Shown: positions 13,510-21,790 of the stretch, in pieces | Numbering within the stretch: the stretch's first letter is position 1 | How the letters are laid out: the number at the start of each line of letters is the position of its first letter | NCBI GenBank assembly: GCA_017381715.1 | Contig: JAFOBR010000008.1 | Location: forward strand, 1-35,104 | Origin: Clostridia bacterium | GTDB taxonomy: Bacteria > Bacillota > Clostridia > Oscillospirales > CAG-382 | DNA: 35,104 nt | Direction of reading: 5' to 3' | The notes under the pieces: model-generated | The model's input: the letters and a program-made list of their open reading frames with translations, nothing else | What the model was told of the DNA's origin: nothing | Database searches by the model: none | Translations under genes and position numbers: made by a program

Positions 13510-15198
13510 TTAAATCTCCTCCGTACGGCGCATACCCAGCATATCAAGGCAGTCGCCCAAAATTTGTTTTGTTGCGGCAGTAAGCTTTATTCTGAATCTG
13601 CGTGTTGCGCCGCTTTCACGCAGTATAGAGCAGTTGTGGTAGAATTTATTAAACGCAGAGCAGGTGTCCAGCATAAAACGTGCCACGTAAGAGGGTTCGT
13701 TGTCTGCACACGCCGCCTTTACACGCTCGGGGAATGCGTAAAGCTGTTTAATAAGGTTGATCTCGTCTTCGTTGGGAGCGTAAGCACCGTCTTCGCCCTC
13801 GTCGCCTTCGGTCTTGCGCAAAACGGATGCGGCTCTTGCATATGTGTACTGAACGTAAGGTCCGGTGTTTCCTTCAAAGGACAAAGCGCCTTCCCAGGTG
13901 AAATCTGTATCCTTAATACGGCTGTTGGAAAGTGCACCGAATATTACCGCGCCGATACCCACAGCTTCGGAAACACCGTCTTTGTCTGTAAGGTTCGCGT
14001 TCTTTTCTTCGATAATCGCCTTTGCCTTTGCCACTGCTTCGTCAAACACGTCGTTAAGAAGTATAATGTTGCCGGTACGGCTTGCCAGCTTTTCGCCGCC
14101 GAAGCTCATGGTTCCGTAGGGAACGTGTACAAGCCCCTTTGCCCATTCTCTGCCCATCATTTCGGTTACCTTGAACCATTGTGCAAAGTGGAGGGATTGT
14201 CCCGCGCTGGTAACGTATGCGCAAACGTCAAAATTATAGGTGTTAAATCTGTAATTCGCCGCCGCAATGTCACGGGTGGGGTAGAGCGTGCTTCCGTCTC
14301 TCTTGAGTATAAGTGCGGGAGGCATATTCCATTCGGAAAGATCTACAATAGAAGCGCCGTCGTCTATCTTTAACAGATCTTTATCTCTGAGCTCCTGAAC
14401 GATAGCGGGCATTTTGTCGGTATAAAGGCTTTCGCCGTCCCATACGTCAAATTCAATGCCCAACCTCTTGTAAGTCTGGGTGTATTCACGCAGGGATATA
14501 TCCTTAAAGAGCTGCCATATTTCAAGGTATTCCTTGTTTCCGCTTTCCAGTTCGCGGAAAGCGGCACGGGCTTGGTCGTTCAGGGAAGGATCTTTTTCCG
14601 CTTCCTTGCCAAAGAGCACGTATATGCGCTCAAGCTCCTTTATTCCCTCGGATTCTAATCTTTCACGGCTCGACCACTTTTTGTAAGCAACTATCTGCTT
14701 ACCGTTCTGTGTGCCCCAGTCGCCCAGATAGTTAATGGCAACGGTATCGTAACCGCAGAATTTGTAAATATTGCGCACCGCGTTACCGATAACGGTGGTG
14801 CCCAGGTGTCCCAGATGAAATCTCTTTGCAATGTTGGGGGAGGAAAAATCTATAACCAGTCTTTTCCCCTTGCCTATATCGGTCTTGCCGAAATCTTTGC
14901 CGATCCCCTCAAGCATTTGGGAATAAATGTCCGCTCCCGCAAAGAAATTAAGGTAACCGCCAACCGCTTCCGCTTTTTCAATTCCTGCGGGGAGCGTTAG
15001 GTTTTCTTTTATTTTTGCCGCAATAACGGGAGGCGCCGCGCGCAGCGTTTTTGCAAGACGGAAGCAGGGTAGAGCAATGTCGCCGTTCTTTGTGTCTGCG
15101 GGAGTTTCAAAATATCCGCACAGATCTTCGGGCACAGCCATTTCCGCTTTTATAAGGGCTTCCTTCACCGCTTCAAAAACAGTGGTTTTAATGTCCAT
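13510..15198 (-). CDS. argS: Arginyl-tRNA synthetase
   Basis: A 562-residue class I aminoacyl-tRNA synthetase that charges tRNA-Arg. The start MDIKTTVFEA at 15198 is preceded by AAGGAAAG; a longer reading to 15243 lacks one and lies at the promoter. Residues ~5-85 form the N-terminal ArgRS additional domain. SSPNIAKRFHLGHLG holds the HIGH-type motif HLGH (~128-131). The KMSKS-equivalent loop is degenerate (GGEKLASRTGN), as in some ArgRS. YVQYTYARAASVLRK opens the DALR anticodon-binding domain, and the protein ends LGMRRTEEI. It is the first gene of an operon with yebC. Confidence 0.95.
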   Translation of the reverse strand: MDIKTTVFEAVKEALIKAEMAVPEDLCGYFETPADTKNGDIALPCFRLAKTLRAAPPVIAAKIKENLTLPAGIEKAEAVGGYLNFFAGADIYSQMLEGIGKDFGKTDIGKGKRLVIDFSSPNIAKRFHLGHLGTTVIGNAVRNIYKFCGYDTVAINYLGDWGTQNGKQIVAYKKWSSRERLESEGIKELERIYVLFGKEAEKDPSLNDQARAAFRELESGNKEYLEIWQLFKDISLREYTQTYKRLGIEFDVWDGESLYTDKMPAIVQELRDKDLLKIDDGASIVDLSEWNMPPALILKRDGSTLYPTRDIAAANYRFNTYNFDVCAYVTSAGQSLHFAQWFKVTEMMGREWAKGLVHVPYGTMSFGGEKLASRTGNIILLNDVFDEAVAKAKAIIEEKNANLTDKDGVSEAVGIGAVIFGALSNSRIKDTDFTWEGALSFEGNTGPYVQYTYARAASVLRKTEGDEGEDGAYAPNEDEINLIKQLYAFPERVKAACADNEPSYVARFMLDTCSAFNKFYHNCSILRESGATRRFRIKLTAATKQILGDCLDMLGMRRTEEI

Positions 15199-15243
15199 AA
15201 CAACTAACTTTCCTTTTTTAAAGTCTATCTTTAATAACATCAT

Positions 15244-15272
15244 ATTTTATCACATTTTTTCGGTATTTTCAA
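15244..15272 (-). promoter_or_regulatory. Promoter of argS-yebC
   Basis: On the minus strand TTGAAA (15267-15272) and TAAAAT (15244-15249) are spaced by 17 bp, about 45 bp before the argS ATG. Confidence 0.7.
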
Positions 15273-15310
15273 CCCCTGTTCACATTATGTTTAAAATTTT
15301 CCATAAACTA

Positions 15311-15338
15311 TTGACAATTTGTTCAAAATTTGTATAAT
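15311..15338 (+). promoter_or_regulatory. Near-consensus strong promoter of the dockerin protein gene
   Basis: Perfect TTGACA (15311-15316) and perfect TATAAT (15333-15338) are spaced by 16 bp. With start near 15345, the leader is about 147 nt. Confidence 0.85.
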
Positions 15339-15353
15339 GGTAATTAGGAACTA

Positions 15354-15454
15354 AACAAGCCACCTTTATCACCTTGCATTTGTGCATTTTCAACAAATCT
15401 AATGCCGTACTTTTGTTCAAACTGTTCTTTGCAGGGTGGCGGAGGCGATGCTTG
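15354..15454 (+). promoter_or_regulatory. Structured leader of the dockerin protein gene
   Basis: ACAAGC and CCACC near 15354-15363 can pair with GCTTGT (15449-15454) and GGTGG (15435-15439), closing a leader domain of ~100 nt just before the ribosome site. I cannot match it to a known riboswitch class; it may simply stabilise the mRNA. Confidence 0.4.
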
Positions 15455-15491
15455 TAAATCAAAAAAATCCAAATTCAGAAAGGATGTCATT

Positions 15492-18476
15492 ATGAAATTC
15501 AAAAAAAGTATTTCATTTGTACTCACACTTTGTATGGTTCTTTCTCTGTTTGCAACGTTCGTAATTCCCGTTGCAGCAGAAGATGAACTTCCCGAAGGCG
15601 CTGCAGGCATTGATTATCTCGGCTATATCCATGATGCATACAGCATGGTTGCTTATGCCGAAGCAGATATGACTCTTGGCGCGCTCGTAAACAAGTATCT
15701 TGGTCAGTCCAAGGACCTCAATTACTGCAAGGTTGCTGTTTGTGATGCAGACGGCACCGTAAAGGCTGTTTACCTCACCCTCGGCAGACCCGACGGTGTT
15801 AAGACCGATTTCACTATCTCCGCAGGTCAGTTTGCAGTTATTTACAATGCAAACAAGACCGGCCACGAAGTCATGGATTCTATCAACGTTGGCGATACCA
15901 TTACTCTTTACAACGTTGATGCTCTCAAGACTCACACCGGCACCGCTGTTGCTCTTACCAACGCAGGCTTTACCGTTAAGGCTGCTCCCAAGGCAGGTCT
16001 TGAAGGCGAAAACGTTTCTCGTTGGGAAGCAGGCGCTGAATTTGCAGTTCTTACCGACGGCGATAACGGCGTAGGCGAAGTTGACAACTACGACCCCTTC
16101 CAGCCCAGACTCTTCGGCGTAGCAAGCGGCGTAATGGAAGCTACCGATTACACCCTTACCTTCGTTATTGACAAGGCTGAATTCAACACCATCACTCTTT
16201 ATGCTCTTGATTTTGCAAACGGCGGCGTAATGCTTCCCGAAGCAGTTACCTTCGTAGTTGACGGCGTTAAGTACGAAGCAGCTATCAACGCAAATGCAAA
16301 CGGTATTGCTACCATCGTAGCAACTCTTGATGAAGCTGTTACCGCAAATTGCGTTGTTGCTGAAGTTACAATGGGCGCATCTCCTTACTCCTTCACCATC
16401 TTCAATATGTTCACCGAATTTGAAGTTTCTCTTGAAGAAGCTGTCGTTGAACCCGGCATAGAAATCGTACTTCCCGAAGGCACCGGTATTACCATTCCCG
16501 ATGGTTACGGCGCTACCGACATACTCCTTGACGGTTATACCGGCGTTGGCGAAATCACCGCTCACGACGGCAACCACGATAAACTCGTTTGCTTGCGCAA
16601 CGGCACTACCGATGTTGAATCCGAATACTCTCTCAAGGTAACTCTTGATAAAGAAACCGCATTCAATGTTGTTACTCTCTACATTCTCAGCCACACCGGC
16701 GGCAACGTAGGCCTTCCTAAGGCTGTTACCGTAAATATCAACGGTGTTGATTACGAAGCTGCAATTGCAGGTGAAGATGCATCTGTTGTTGCTATCGAAG
16801 TAAAGCTTGAAGAAGCAGTAAGCGCAACCGGCTTCACTGTTGACGTAGTTATGAACTCCGGCAGCGTTAAGTACAATATGTACTCCGAAATCGCAGTTTC
16901 TCTCGTTGAAGAGGACGATGAATCCTACAAGGATACTTACACTCACGTAGACGGCGTTAATGTTGGTACTATCCAGCAGCTCGGCGATGCTTGGGCAGAT
17001 AAACTCACTCTTGATTTCTGGTATCTCGTTGAAGACGGTGAAACCACCGTTACCGTTAACTACGCAGTTGACAATAAGGTTGTTCTTGATGACGACACTA
17101 TGTTCCGCGTTTGGGTAGACGCTGATATCACCGATACCGCTCGTACCACCCTTTATGACTATAAGGTTAGTGCAGGCGAAGCTTACAACGCAAAGCATGC
17201 TTCTTCTATCAACGAAGCAATTGTAAGTGCTGAATACACTGTAGTTGGTAACGACTACTTCTTCACCCTCGTACTTGATAAGGCTACTCTCGGTATCGAC
17301 GGCGAATACCGTCTCAACCTCCAGCTTGGTCAGAGCAACTCTACCACTATGCACAGCATTAAGTACGATAACGTTACCGGCGAAGGCGCAACCTACGCTC
17401 CTTGGAACACCACCGAATTCTACGAAGTATTCGGCAAGGCTCCCGAAGCTCCCGTTACTTCTCAGGTAGTTACCGATTGGAACGTATCCGATTGGAGCAC
17501 CTCTGAAAACGGCGCAAACGGCGCATACTTGTTCACTGATCAAGAAGCATATCTTGCTTGTACTCACACTTGGTGGTCTCACATTTCCTTCAAGCCCACC
17601 ACCATCGCAGGCGTATATGAAGTAGCGGCAATCAGAGGCGCTACCGGCGAAGCTGCATCCTTCGAAATTGCTGAAGGCGGCTTTGTACTGGCAGCTCACG
17701 ATACTGCAGCAGCAGGCACCGCAGGCGCGTACGTTCACGCTCTTATTAAGTCTCTCGCAGTTGGCGACCGTGTAATATTCAACGGCCTTAACATAGCAGA
17801 CCTCACCACCACCGCAGACGCTACCGCAGTTTTGGTTCCTACCGCTGAAGATATGGATCTCCTCGTATCTCACAACTACAATTACAACTGGCACTGCTTC
17901 GAAGGTCAGATCATCACTATGGCAGTTGGTGAAGCAGGACTCAAGAAGGCTGGCGACGCTCCCAATATGACAGCTGAAGATACCGACATCCTCTACATCG
18001 TAGAGCTTGTTGACGGCGCATACAAGGTTACCGGCGTTGTAGGCGGCAAGGCACTCCTTGACGTAGAGATTCCCGAAAACGGATTCCTCTACTACGTAAC
18101 CGCAAACTGCACCGGCTACGATAAGATCTGCCACGGCGAACTCGTTGGCATGTATCTCGTACTCGGTGAAATCGATCTCGCAACCAAGTTTGCTATCGAT
18201 ACCCAGAAGGGCAATCCCGCAAAGGTTATGAAGGCAGTTTCTTCCTTCAAGACCGGCGACGCTGACCTTGATGGCAAGATCACCGCTACCGATTATGCGA
18301 TCGTAAGAAAGCTCGTTCTCGGCACTCTTACCGCTGAAGACGTTGGCGAACTCGCATACAAAGCAGCAGACGTAAACGGCAACGGTAAGGTTGATGCACG
18401 TGACTACTATCTCGTTAAGCGTGCATTCCTCGGCACTTACGTAATTCCCGGATGGGAAGCAGAAGACGCAGAATAA
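15492..18476 (+). CDS. Large secreted dockerin protein with duplicated discoidin-like domains
   Basis: A 994-residue secreted protein. The start MKFKKSISFVLTLCMVLSLF at 15492 has AAAGGATG upstream and gives a proper signal peptide (~1-28). Residues ~30-170 and ~690-800 look related (phrases such as F-x-I-x-x-G-x-F-x-x-x-Y/H and SLAVGDRVIFNGLN). Residues ~187-315 and ~344-471 are a clear duplication resembling F5/8-type C (discoidin) domains, each with DG-x-x-GVGE, a FN-x-x-TLY strand, PKAVTVNINGVDYEAAI-like strands and YSFT/KYNMY near the end. Residues ~922-994 are a type I dockerin with calcium loops DADLDGKITATD and DVNGNGKVDARD. There is no catalytic domain. Codon choice (GTT, CTC, ACC, GCT, AAG) is strongly biased compared with neighbours, suggesting very high expression. 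Confidence 0.88.
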   Translation: MKFKKSISFVLTLCMVLSLFATFVIPVAAEDELPEGAAGIDYLGYIHDAYSMVAYAEADMTLGALVNKYLGQSKDLNYCKVAVCDADGTVKAVYLTLGRPDGVKTDFTISAGQFAVIYNANKTGHEVMDSINVGDTITLYNVDALKTHTGTAVALTNAGFTVKAAPKAGLEGENVSRWEAGAEFAVLTDGDNGVGEVDNYDPFQPRLFGVASGVMEATDYTLTFVIDKAEFNTITLYALDFANGGVMLPEAVTFVVDGVKYEAAINANANGIATIVATLDEAVTANCVVAEVTMGASPYSFTIFNMFTEFEVSLEEAVVEPGIEIVLPEGTGITIPDGYGATDILLDGYTGVGEITAHDGNHDKLVCLRNGTTDVESEYSLKVTLDKETAFNVVTLYILSHTGGNVGLPKAVTVNINGVDYEAAIAGEDASVVAIEVKLEEAVSATGFTVDVVMNSGSVKYNMYSEIAVSLVEEDDESYKDTYTHVDGVNVGTIQQLGDAWADKLTLDFWYLVEDGETTVTVNYAVDNKVVLDDDTMFRVWVDADITDTARTTLYDYKVSAGEAYNAKHASSINEAIVSAEYTVVGNDYFFTLVLDKATLGIDGEYRLNLQLGQSNSTTMHSIKYDNVTGEGATYAPWNTTEFYEVFGKAPEAPVTSQVVTDWNVSDWSTSENGANGAYLFTDQEAYLACTHTWWSHISFKPTTIAGVYEVAAIRGATGEAASFEIAEGGFVLAAHDTAAAGTAGAYVHALIKSLAVGDRVIFNGLNIADLTTTADATAVLVPTAEDMDLLVSHNYNYNWHCFEGQIITMAVGEAGLKKAGDAPNMTAEDTDILYIVELVDGAYKVTGVVGGKALLDVEIPENGFLYYVTANCTGYDKICHGELVGMYLVLGEIDLATKFAIDTQKGNPAKVMKAVSSFKTGDADLDGKITATDYAIVRKLVLGTLTAEDVGELAYKAADVNGNGKVDARDYYLVKRAFLGTYVIPGWEAEDAE

Positions 18477-18519
18477 TCGTTCCTTTCTGAATTATATTTT
18501 AATGTCTCCCCTTTAACGG

Positions 18520-18552
18520 AAAGACCTCGGTGTAAAAACCGAGGTCTTTTCG
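18520..18552 (+). terminator. Intrinsic terminator of the dockerin protein gene
   Basis: AAAGACCTCGG (18520-18530) pairs with CCGAGGTCTTT (18539-18549), followed by T-rich DNA. Confidence 0.9.
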
Positions 18553-18623
18553 TGTGTTTGCGGGGAATTCAATAAATATTGATTATATCTACATTTTCTA
18601 CTATGGGTAGAGACGGTTTTTGA

Positions 18624-18700
18624 AAACTCTACTGCTAAAAAATAACAGTAGGTTGAGTTTTCTTGGTTTACGGGGTAAAATACAGGGGTAAAATACCTAT
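18624..18700 (+). promoter_or_regulatory. GT8 operon control region: long hairpin, promoter and tandem 13-mer
   Basis: An imperfect hairpin (AAAACTC/GAGTTTT with inner TACTG/CAGTA, 18624-18662) is followed by a tandem repeat of GGGGTAAAATACA (18672 and 18685). A possible promoter is TTGAGT (18653-18658), 17 bp, TAAAAT (18676-18681), which places one repeat on the -10 box and the other over the start site. Confidence 0.5.
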
Positions 18701-18715
18701 GGAGGTCAGTTTTAA

Positions 18716-19675
18716 ATGTCATTACCCGTTATCCCCGTTTTCTTTGCCGTTGACGATAATTATGCACCCTTTCTCGGCGTTGCGCTTAAATCCATTACAC
18801 AAAACGCATCCCGCGATTATATATACAACGTACATATTCTTACAGAGGGCTTAAACCAAACAAACATTTCCCGCCTGCAGGCTTATTCGGATAAAAACTT
18901 CAACATACTTATAAGCGATGTGGCAGAGGGTATGCGTTCTATGAACCACCGTATCCACGTGCGTGATTATTATACCAAAGCCACCTACTACCGCTTCCTT
19001 ATTGCGGATATGTTCCCCGAATACGATAAGGGCTTGTATCTGGATTGCGATATTGCCGTAAACGGTGATATAAGCGAATTGTATAATTGCCCTCTTAAGG
19101 ACCGTTTTGCCGCCGTTATGCGCGAAGAGGTTATGACAGCATACGACGTTTACGGCACCTATGTGGAAAAGGTTTTGGGCATAAACAGAGAGGATTACTT
19201 TAACGCAGGTGTTATGGTTATGAACCTTGCCCTTTTGCGCGAGGTTGATATACAAGCCCGACTTATGGAAATAATGGCGGAATACACCTTCACCACCACA
19301 CAGGATCAGGATTACCTTAACGTGCTGTTTTACGGCAACGTGCTCGCACTTCCCCAGCATTGGAATAAAAACGCATTCCCCGGCTGTGAAGACGAAAACG
19401 ACCGCGCAAAGATAGTTCATTACAAGATCAACTGGAAGCCTTGGCATTACGATGGCGTTGGATACGAAAAGGATTTCTGGCGCTATGCACGTCAAACCGA
19501 ATATTACGATGATATCGTTAAAATAAAAGAAAATTATTCCCCCGCAGATATGGCAAGGGATGCACAGCAGTTTGAACAGCTTGCCCAAACCGCAAGCAGA
19601 GATACCGCCTTGGCGCAGTCCCCCGAATACCTGCTTCCCTTAAGATTTACAGTAAAAATTCCCGCAGAGGTTTAA
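18716..19675 (+). CDS. Family 8 glycosyltransferase
   Basis: A 319-residue retaining glycosyltransferase of the GT8/LgtC fold that transfers a hexose (usually galactose or glucose) from a UDP-sugar. It begins IPVFFAVDDNYAPFLGVALKSI, the nucleotide-binding strand. The metal-binding DxD is D110-C-D112 in YLDCDIAV, followed by NAGVMVMNL, DQDYLN and KIVHYKINWKPWHY, all standard GT8 motifs. It is probably cytoplasmic or membrane-associated. Ribosome site GGAGG. The acyltransferase gene starts 5 bp downstream, which suggests a joint role in making a glycolipid or modified cell-surface glycan. Confidence 0.93.
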   Translation: MSLPVIPVFFAVDDNYAPFLGVALKSITQNASRDYIYNVHILTEGLNQTNISRLQAYSDKNFNILISDVAEGMRSMNHRIHVRDYYTKATYYRFLIADMFPEYDKGLYLDCDIAVNGDISELYNCPLKDRFAAVMREEVMTAYDVYGTYVEKVLGINREDYFNAGVMVMNLALLREVDIQARLMEIMAEYTFTTTQDQDYLNVLFYGNVLALPQHWNKNAFPGCEDENDRAKIVHYKINWKPWHYDGVGYEKDFWRYARQTEYYDDIVKIKENYSPADMARDAQQFEQLAQTASRDTALAQSPEYLLPLRFTVKIPAEV

Positions 19676-19680
19676 AGATC

Positions 19681-20559
19681 ATGGAACAATCACTCGAACG
19701 TATACTAGTCCTTGAGCGTATAAAGGAATACGAGAAAAAAGGATATTTTGATAAAGACGTGGAAAACGATCCTCCCACTACGCCTTTAAAACCCGGTCAG
19801 GTGGATTACACCTTAAAAAAGCTTTCTTCAAAAATATCCTCGGAAATAGCAAACCGGGTTGCAAAAAACTATTTCGATAAGCTTATCAAGGAAGGACAGC
19901 TTATTATCAAAGAGGTCAGAGGACTTGAAAACTATCTTTCCGTGGCGGATAAAGGGGCAATGATCACCTGCAACCACTTTAACGCTTTTGATAACTATGC
20001 GGTTTTTAAGGCTATCGAAAAATCTCTCGGCAGAAAAAGACTTTATAAAGTGATCCGCGAAGGCAACTACACTTCCTTCCCCGGATTGTACGGATATTTC
20101 TTCCGCCATTGCAACACCCTGCCTCTGGGCAGTAATCTTGCCGTTTTGCGTGAGCTTATGGTGGCGGTGGACGTGCTTTTGAAGCGGGGCGAAAAAATAC
20201 TCATCTACCCCGAGCAGGGAATGTGGTGGAATTACCGCAAGCCCCGTCCTTTAAAGGAAGGCGCATTTCGATTTGCCGCCCGCAGCGGTGCTCCCGTCGT
20301 GCCCTTTTTTATCACTATGGAAGATACGGAAACCTACGGCGCAGACGGTTTCCCTCTGCAGGCGTACACCGTGCATATTCTTGAACCCATTTATCCCGAT
20401 GCAAGTAAAAACGTAAAGCAAAACGCTTTGGAAATGAAACAAAAAAATTATCTTGCGTGGAAAAAGGTATACGAAGAAACCTACGGCATACCTTTAACCT
20501 ATACCACGGTTACGGAGAATAAATGTTTTACACAGCAACCATCTCAGCAGCAAATGTAA
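19681..20559 (+). CDS. PlsC-type acyltransferase (1-acylglycerol-3-phosphate acyltransferase-like)
   Basis: A 292-residue membrane-associated acyltransferase. The catalytic H-x4-D motif is H99 and D104 in CNHFNAFDNY. The second motif is LIYPEQGMWW (E178, Q179, G180 in place of the common EGT), followed by LKEGAFRFAARSGAPVVPFF. An N-terminal helical extension of ~85 residues precedes the catalytic domain. These enzymes transfer fatty acyl groups to lyso-lipids or other acceptors. Since the gene is flanked by GT8 and a CrtO-like acyltransferase gene, the acceptor may be a glycolipid rather than lysophosphatidate. It overlaps the next gene by 37 bp in another frame. Confidence 0.9.
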   Translation: MEQSLERILVLERIKEYEKKGYFDKDVENDPPTTPLKPGQVDYTLKKLSSKISSEIANRVAKNYFDKLIKEGQLIIKEVRGLENYLSVADKGAMITCNHFNAFDNYAVFKAIEKSLGRKRLYKVIREGNYTSFPGLYGYFFRHCNTLPLGSNLAVLRELMVAVDVLLKRGEKILIYPEQGMWWNYRKPRPLKEGAFRFAARSGAPVVPFFITMEDTETYGADGFPLQAYTVHILEPIYPDASKNVKQNALEMKQKNYLAWKKVYEETYGIPLTYTTVTENKCFTQQPSQQQM

Positions 20560-21071
20560 TAATAATCCTTGTAAATACTCTTTTGGCAGGCGATTTTTGG
20601 TTAACAGCCCTTTTTTCTGTGCTGGGCACCGCGTCCGTTATCGCATACGACGGTATAACCGCATTTCTTATACGCCGTCTGCCGGAAAAATGGTTCGCCC
20701 CCGAAAAAAAAGCGTTTAAGGTATTCCGCTTTGAAAAACGGATTTATTCCAAATTAAAGGTAAAGCGTCTTGCGTCCGTTGTGCCGGAGCTTGGTGGATT
20801 CACAAATTTCCACAAGGACAAGCTGGAAAGCGCCACAGACGGTGAATATCTTTCCCGCTTTTTGTTAGAATCCAATTACGGCGTGGCGATACATATAGTA
20901 AACGCTGTGGGCGGATTCGTTATCGGCTTTTTGCCCTTTTGCGGGGGCGTGGGGATATGGCTTCCCGTGGCGTGTGTCAACTTTGTGTTGAGTCTGCTTC
21001 CCGTTTTTATACTCCGCAACAATACCCCCTCTTTATTGTTTTTGTATAAACGCACCAAAAAACAAAGATAA
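20523..21071 (+). CDS. CrtO-like (glycosyl-diaponeurosporenoate acyltransferase family) membrane protein
   Basis: A 182-residue integral membrane protein with two N-terminal and probably two C-terminal transmembrane helices. The central part, FRFEKRIYSKLKVKRLASV and FLLESNYGVAIH, follows the pattern of the CrtO family, in which a Tyr, a basic K-I/V-K-x-W segment, a Glu and a His are conserved. In staphylococci CrtO acylates a glucosyl carotenoid. No carotenoid genes are present here, so an acyl-glycolipid role is inferred from the GT8-PlsC context. It starts inside the previous gene (37 bp overlap) with CGGAG 6 bp before the ATG. The family call is moderate. Confidence 0.55.
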   Translation: MFYTATISAANVIIILVNTLLAGDFWLTALFSVLGTASVIAYDGITAFLIRRLPEKWFAPEKKAFKVFRFEKRIYSKLKVKRLASVVPELGGFTNFHKDKLESATDGEYLSRFLLESNYGVAIHIVNAVGGFVIGFLPFCGGVGIWLPVACVNFVLSLLPVFILRNNTPSLLFLYKRTKKQR

Positions 21072-21080
21072 ATTTTCTCC

Positions 21081-21128
21081 TTGATAATCCTGCCGTAATG
21101 TGTTATACTGTAGTGTAAACATTACGGC
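21081..21128 (+). promoter_or_regulatory. Promoter and flanking inverted repeat of the membrane Xre regulator
   Basis: TTGATA (21081-21086) and TATACT (21104-21109) are spaced by 17 bp. A perfect 10-bp inverted repeat, GCCGTAATGT (21092-21101) and ACATTACGGC (21119-21128), brackets the -10 box and start site. Confidence 0.75.
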
Positions 21129-21140
21129 GGAGATTTTTTT

Positions 21141-21752
21141 ATGGAGCTTAAAAGTATTATTGCAAAAAATATAATAAGCTTACGTCAGACAACGGGAATG
21201 ACCCAATCCGAGCTTGCCGAAAAGCTGAATTATTCGGACAAAGCTGTTTCCAAATGGGAACGTGGAGAATCATTGCCGGATATTGCCGTGCTCAAAAACA
21301 TTTCTCTGTTGTTCGGCGTTTCTTTGGATTGGCTTACGGAGGAAGAGCACGAAAGCTTTTCTGCGGCGGTAGAGGATGTGGAAGCAAAACAGAAACGCAA
21401 GCACACAAACCGAGTCGCCGTTACGTCGATGAGCATACTTTTGGTGTGGCTCATCGCCACGGCGGTGTTTGTAATTTTGCAGGCGGTGCCTGCCATAACC
21501 CGTTTGCATTGGCTTTCCTTTGTTTACGCTATGCCCGTTTCCGCCATCGTGTGGCTGGTGTTCAATTCCACTTGGTTTAACGTCCGCAGGAATTACCCTA
21601 TAGTTTCTCTGCTTATGTGGACACTTATCGCCGCCTTGTACATAAACTTAAAGCTGTGCGGAATTTCAATCTGGCAGCTGTTCCTCATCGGCATACCGGG
21701 ACAAATTATCATAATAATGTGGTCTGCTTTAAGATTCAGAAAGAAAAAATAA
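21141..21752 (+). CDS. Xre-family regulator fused to membrane helices
   Basis: A 203-residue protein. Residues ~6-60 are an HTH_3 DNA-binding domain (GMTQSELAEKLNYSDKAVSKWERGESLPD, then FGVSLDWL). A charged linker (VEAKQKRKHTN) leads to four predicted transmembrane helices (~93-200) and a basic tail. This form is widespread in Clostridia and may sense membrane state or lipids, although no ligand is known. It is a single gene with its own promoter and a flanking inverted repeat that could be its own operator. CGGAGA is the ribosome site. Its place just after the lipid-modifying operon may be meaningful. Confidence 0.9.
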   Translation: MELKSIIAKNIISLRQTTGMTQSELAEKLNYSDKAVSKWERGESLPDIAVLKNISLLFGVSLDWLTEEEHESFSAAVEDVEAKQKRKHTNRVAVTSMSILLVWLIATAVFVILQAVPAITRLHWLSFVYAMPVSAIVWLVFNSTWFNVRRNYPIVSLLMWTLIAALYINLKLCGISIWQLFLIGIPGQIIIIMWSALRFRKKK

Positions 21753-21761
21753 TACATAAAA

Positions 21762-21787
21762 GAAAAAGCTCCTTTTGGGAGCTTTTT
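21762..21787. terminator. Bidirectional terminator between convergent genes
   Basis: AAAAAGCTCC pairs with GGAGCTTTTT around a short T-rich loop, with A/T tracts on both sides. It serves the Xre gene (+) and the lipoprotein (-). Confidence 0.85.
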
Positions 21788-21790
21788 TCT

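Noticed and set aside
12778..14373. 531-codon plus-strand open frame opposite yebC and argS
   Set aside because: It is antisense to two certain genes, and its sequence shows no family motif and starts inside the inverted repeat.
15354..15454. Cyclic-di-GMP or other known riboswitch before the dockerin gene
   Set aside because: The conserved cores of the classes I can recall are not visible; only generic pairing is seen.
15402..15491. Upstream in-frame extension of the dockerin protein (ATG at 15402)
   Set aside because: It would put 30 residues before an ideal signal peptide and lacks a ribosome site; AAAGGATG lies before 15492.
15513..18134. 873-codon open frame on the minus strand opposite the dockerin gene
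   Set aside because: It lacks a signal, a recognisable fold or a ribosome site; it is rich in Cys, Val and Asn as expected from reading the biased codons of the sense gene backwards. The sense gene has signal peptide and dockerin motifs.
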